Notes under the pieces: generated by a model
Told to the model about the DNA's origin: nothing
What the model saw: the letters and a program-made list of their open reading frames with translations, nothing else
The model's database searches: none
In this document: positions 62,103 through 64,000 of the stretch, piece after piece
How the letters are laid out: each line of letters begins with the position of its first letter
How positions within the stretch are numbered: position 1 is the first letter of the stretch
NCBI GenBank assembly: GCA_016706225.1
Contig: JADJKB010000008.1
Location: 372,001 to 436,000 of the forward strand
Source: Myxococcales bacterium
GTDB lineage: Bacteria > Myxococcota_A > Polyangia > Polyangiales > Polyangiaceae
Direction of reading: 5' to 3'
Length of the DNA: 64,000 nucleotides
Made by a program: the position numbers and the translations under genes

Positions 62103-63779
62103 ATGTCGTTCCGCCGAATTGCTTACTCCGCCCTGGTTCCTGCGATCTTGCTGGCGTGCTCTTCGAGCGACGGAGGCTCCGGAGGGGGCGACACCGGCGG
62201 CCCGAACCCCTTCCTTCAGGACCAGACCCCTTCGGGGAAGGCGGACACCGCCTACTTGAACCCCGACGGTATCGAGGTCGAGGTCGATCTCGAAGCCGAC
62301 GTGCAGGCCCCGGCCTATCGCTTGCTCGAGTCGCCGGCCTTCGTGAGTCAGTTCGCGACCACCTTCCTGCGCGAGCGTGGCGAGTTCTACCTCGAGTCAC
62401 TGGCGGAGGATTCGACGTCGAAGGACCGCGTCGAGTGGTTGGTCGACGGCAACTGGATCACCGCGGCAGACGCCGCGAGTGTGGACAAAGCGAAGCTGAC
62501 CCACTTCCGCATGAAGCGGGTCAACGCCGTGCTGCTGAACAGCGCGAAGAACGGGGTCACACAAGGGACGGTATTCGAGGCCACGGTGCCGATCAATCCG
62601 TTCACGGTGATGAGCGACGCCGGCGACAAGTGCGCCAACCACGACGGGCACATCTCTTTGAGCCAGTCCGTGTACTGGTACATGTGGAACCCGGAAAAGA
62701 GCGGCTGCACCCTACCCACGCAGCAGCTGAAGCTGACCGTGTCGAAGATGTTCGCGGAGTCCCAGAAGACCTACCCCGAATTCGACCAGCTCCTGGCAGA
62801 CAAGAAGATCACCGCCGTGGTGCTGTTTGGTCAAATCGGCGACGGCCCGATCGACGACTCGGAGACCGGCGTTCGCAACATGAAAACCATGGCGAACTGG
62901 CTGAAACAGGCTGGCTACTCCGAAGTCACTCCCGCGCCGGTGGGACGGCGTTTCTCCAAGCACATTGGCGAGGCCGATTTCGAGATCGATCTCTACGCAC
63001 CGACCGACTTCTCCGGGCTCTCGGATTTTGCGCACTTCCCCAACTTCCAGAAGGCCATCGGGGAGCACGAGATCGTCGTCTACGACGGTCACAGCATGCT
63101 CGGCGCCAGCGACTTTTGGGCGAAGCCGAAGTACCCGGACTTCTACCAGATCTACATCTATGGCGGCTGCCTCGGCTACGAGTACTACGTGCAGCCGATC
63201 CTCGCGGGCAAGAAGGGCTGGGACAAACTCGACCTGGTGTCCAGCGTCGTCGAGGTGAGCGCGGACGCGAACGAGATCGCAGGCCCGGTGTTCGCCAAGA
63301 TCGACTGGGCGCTGTCACACAACAACAACGCCAACTGGCGTGACATCTTGCTCGCCATTCGCAACCGCGTCGGGGACTCGACCTTCGGCGCCAGCGGTGT
63401 GCGGGACAACTGTTACGCGCCGCAAGGCTCGCTGTGCAGCGGCACGGGTGGCAGTGGCGGAGCTGGTGGTGCCGGTGGCGCTGCGGGTGGCGGCGCGGGT
63501 GGTGCGAGCGGCGGCGCTGCGGGCGGTGGAGCCGGCGGGGCCAGCGGTGGCGCTGCCGGTGGCGGAGCCGGCGGGGCCAGCGGTGGCGCTGCGGGTGGCG
63601 GTGCGGGCGGAGCGGGCGGCGCGAGTGGCGGAGCGGGCGGAACGTCGAGCGCGGCGTCCTGCGCCGGTCACTGCGGCGAGGCATCACCGGTGCCGAACAG
63701 CACGCCGAAGTGTTACTGCGACACCTCCTGCACGAACTACGGCGACTGCTGCGGGGACTACACCGCCCAGTGCGGCTGA
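62103..63779 (+). CDS. lipoprotein with putative clan-CD-like domain and C-terminal somatomedin-B domain
   Basis: 558 residues. GGGAGG ribosome-site-like GGGAGG lies just upstream of the ATG. Parts: lipobox LLAC; a 400-residue domain with VVYDGHSMLGAS and YIYGGCLGYEYY, spaced like the His and Cys of caspase-type (clan CD) peptidases; a Gly/Ala linker of 12-residue units; and a C-terminal SCAGHCGEASP to GDCCGDYTAQC, the eight-Cys pattern of somatomedin-B. SMB domains are mainly known from animals and are used for protein binding. The peptidase idea is inference from two short motifs. Confidence 0.72.
   Translation: MSFRRIAYSALVPAILLACSSSDGGSGGGDTGGPNPFLQDQTPSGKADTAYLNPDGIEVEVDLEADVQAPAYRLLESPAFVSQFATTFLRERGEFYLESLAEDSTSKDRVEWLVDGNWITAADAASVDKAKLTHFRMKRVNAVLLNSAKNGVTQGTVFEATVPINPFTVMSDAGDKCANHDGHISLSQSVYWYMWNPEKSGCTLPTQQLKLTVSKMFAESQKTYPEFDQLLADKKITAVVLFGQIGDGPIDDSETGVRNMKTMANWLKQAGYSEVTPAPVGRRFSKHIGEADFEIDLYAPTDFSGLSDFAHFPNFQKAIGEHEIVVYDGHSMLGASDFWAKPKYPDFYQIYIYGGCLGYEYYVQPILAGKKGWDKLDLVSSVVEVSADANEIAGPVFAKIDWALSHNNNANWRDILLAIRNRVGDSTFGASGVRDNCYAPQGSLCSGTGGSGGAGGAGGAAGGGAGGASGGAAGGGAGGASGGAAGGGAGGASGGAAGGGAGGAGGASGGAGGTSSAASCAGHCGEASPVPNSTPKCYCDTSCTNYGDCCGDYTAQCG
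63475..63650 (+). repeat. tandem linker repeat, 36-bp units
   Basis: Encodes repeated GGAAGGGAGGAS-type units (three or more) between the two domains of the preceding lipoprotein. Low complexity, prone to slippage. Confidence 0.7.
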
Positions 63780-63826
63780 AGCGAGCGTGAGCTGGGCAGA
63801 GCGCCGTGGCATGAGGCCGCGGCGCT

Positions 63827-64000
63827 TCAGGGGTCGAGCACGAGCAGCGCAAAATCCCAGACCTTGTCGGTGAGGGGAGCGCCGGTGATCGTCTTGCCGA
63901 GGAACTGGAACTCACCCTGGAAGCGGCCCGCTAGGGCGAGCTGTCCGCTCGGTCCGATGGCCAGGGAGTTGAATCCGTCCTCGCCGGCGCCGCCGACGAG
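63827..64000 (-). CDS. partial protein, C-terminus only, propeller-like repeat
   Basis: The last 57 residues of a protein whose start lies beyond the right edge. The sequence (LVGGAGEDGFNSLAIGPSGQ, then LALAGRFQGEF) has the GGxGxDGxxxLAxGPxG pattern of beta-propeller repeats common in myxobacterial lipoproteins. Converges on the SMB lipoprotein with 47 bases between. Stop TGA at 63827-63829. Confidence 0.75.
   Translation of the reverse strand, partial: LVGGAGEDGFNSLAIGPSGQLALAGRFQGEFQFLGKTITGAPLTDKVWDFALLVLDP

Overview
The window is high-GC, densely packed DNA with the marks of a myxobacterium, most likely Polyangiales-like (Myxococcota). The evidence is the many lipoproteins with Gly/Ala/Ser-rich linkers after the lipobox, two MYXO-CTERM tails, Cys-rich secreted proteins, a RegB/RegA pair, and 4-base start/stop overlaps of the GTGA or ATGA type. 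I see no rRNA, tRNA, CRISPR array, transposase or integrase, so this is chromosomal DNA, with two dispersed intergenic repeat families.

Layout. 1-11.4 kb: a partial lipoprotein, a SUMF1-fold protein, a PPi-type phosphofructokinase, a divergent SbcD/YhaO plus YhaN DNA-repair pair, a hairpin-rich intergenic block, a pentapeptide-repeat protein, a tandem DsbA-fold protein with an apparent frameshift, an M23 peptidase and a small lipoprotein. 11.4-16 kb: an ECF sigma/ChrR-type cupin pair facing a COG2509-type FAD dehydrogenase, then a beta-helix MYXO-CTERM protein. 16.2-19.8 kb: a pseudokinase-TM-triple DsbA fusion and a zinc-ribbon membrane protein. 20-26.8 kb: a redox block with nirK-nirV-sco, Cys-rich proteins, an EEP-family lipoprotein and the RegB/RegA redox two-component system. 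26.8-30.1 kb: five overlapping or abutting minus-strand envelope genes (two YtkA/FixH-like lipoproteins, an outer-membrane barrel, a redoxin, a cytochrome c-like lipoprotein).

30.4-36.6 kb: a TetR regulator under an operator-like palindrome leads an operon with a LolA-like protein, two FtsX/MacB permeases, their ATPase and an outer-membrane protein. This looks like a regulated trans-envelope lipid or lipoprotein exporter. 36.6-41.6 kb: DUF2461, LOG, a lipoprotein, and CoA-disulfide reductase fused to rhodanese. 41.6-46.3 kb: a fused NfnA-NfnB-zinc ribbon-rubrerythrin-like protein, a CBS-pair protein and a membrane metallophosphoesterase.

46.4-50.7 kb: a beta-helix lipoprotein, a di-heme peroxidase-like protein and an SO2930-type di-heme cytochrome. 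A 5'-truncated Cys-rich gene interrupts this set and is flanked by a 19-bp direct repeat. 50.8-64 kb: homodimeric pyruvate dehydrogenase E1, an AtoE-type transporter, a nitroreductase, a VWA protein, an SMP-30-like lipoprotein, a PLD-like protein, an EamA transporter, an MBL-like protein, a somatomedin-B-bearing lipoprotein and a partial gene at the edge.

The main themes are periplasmic thiol, copper and haem redox chemistry and secreted surface lipoproteins. The strongest leads for undescribed biology are the pseudokinase-DsbA fusion, the Nfn-rubrerythrin fusion and the five-gene envelope redox operon.
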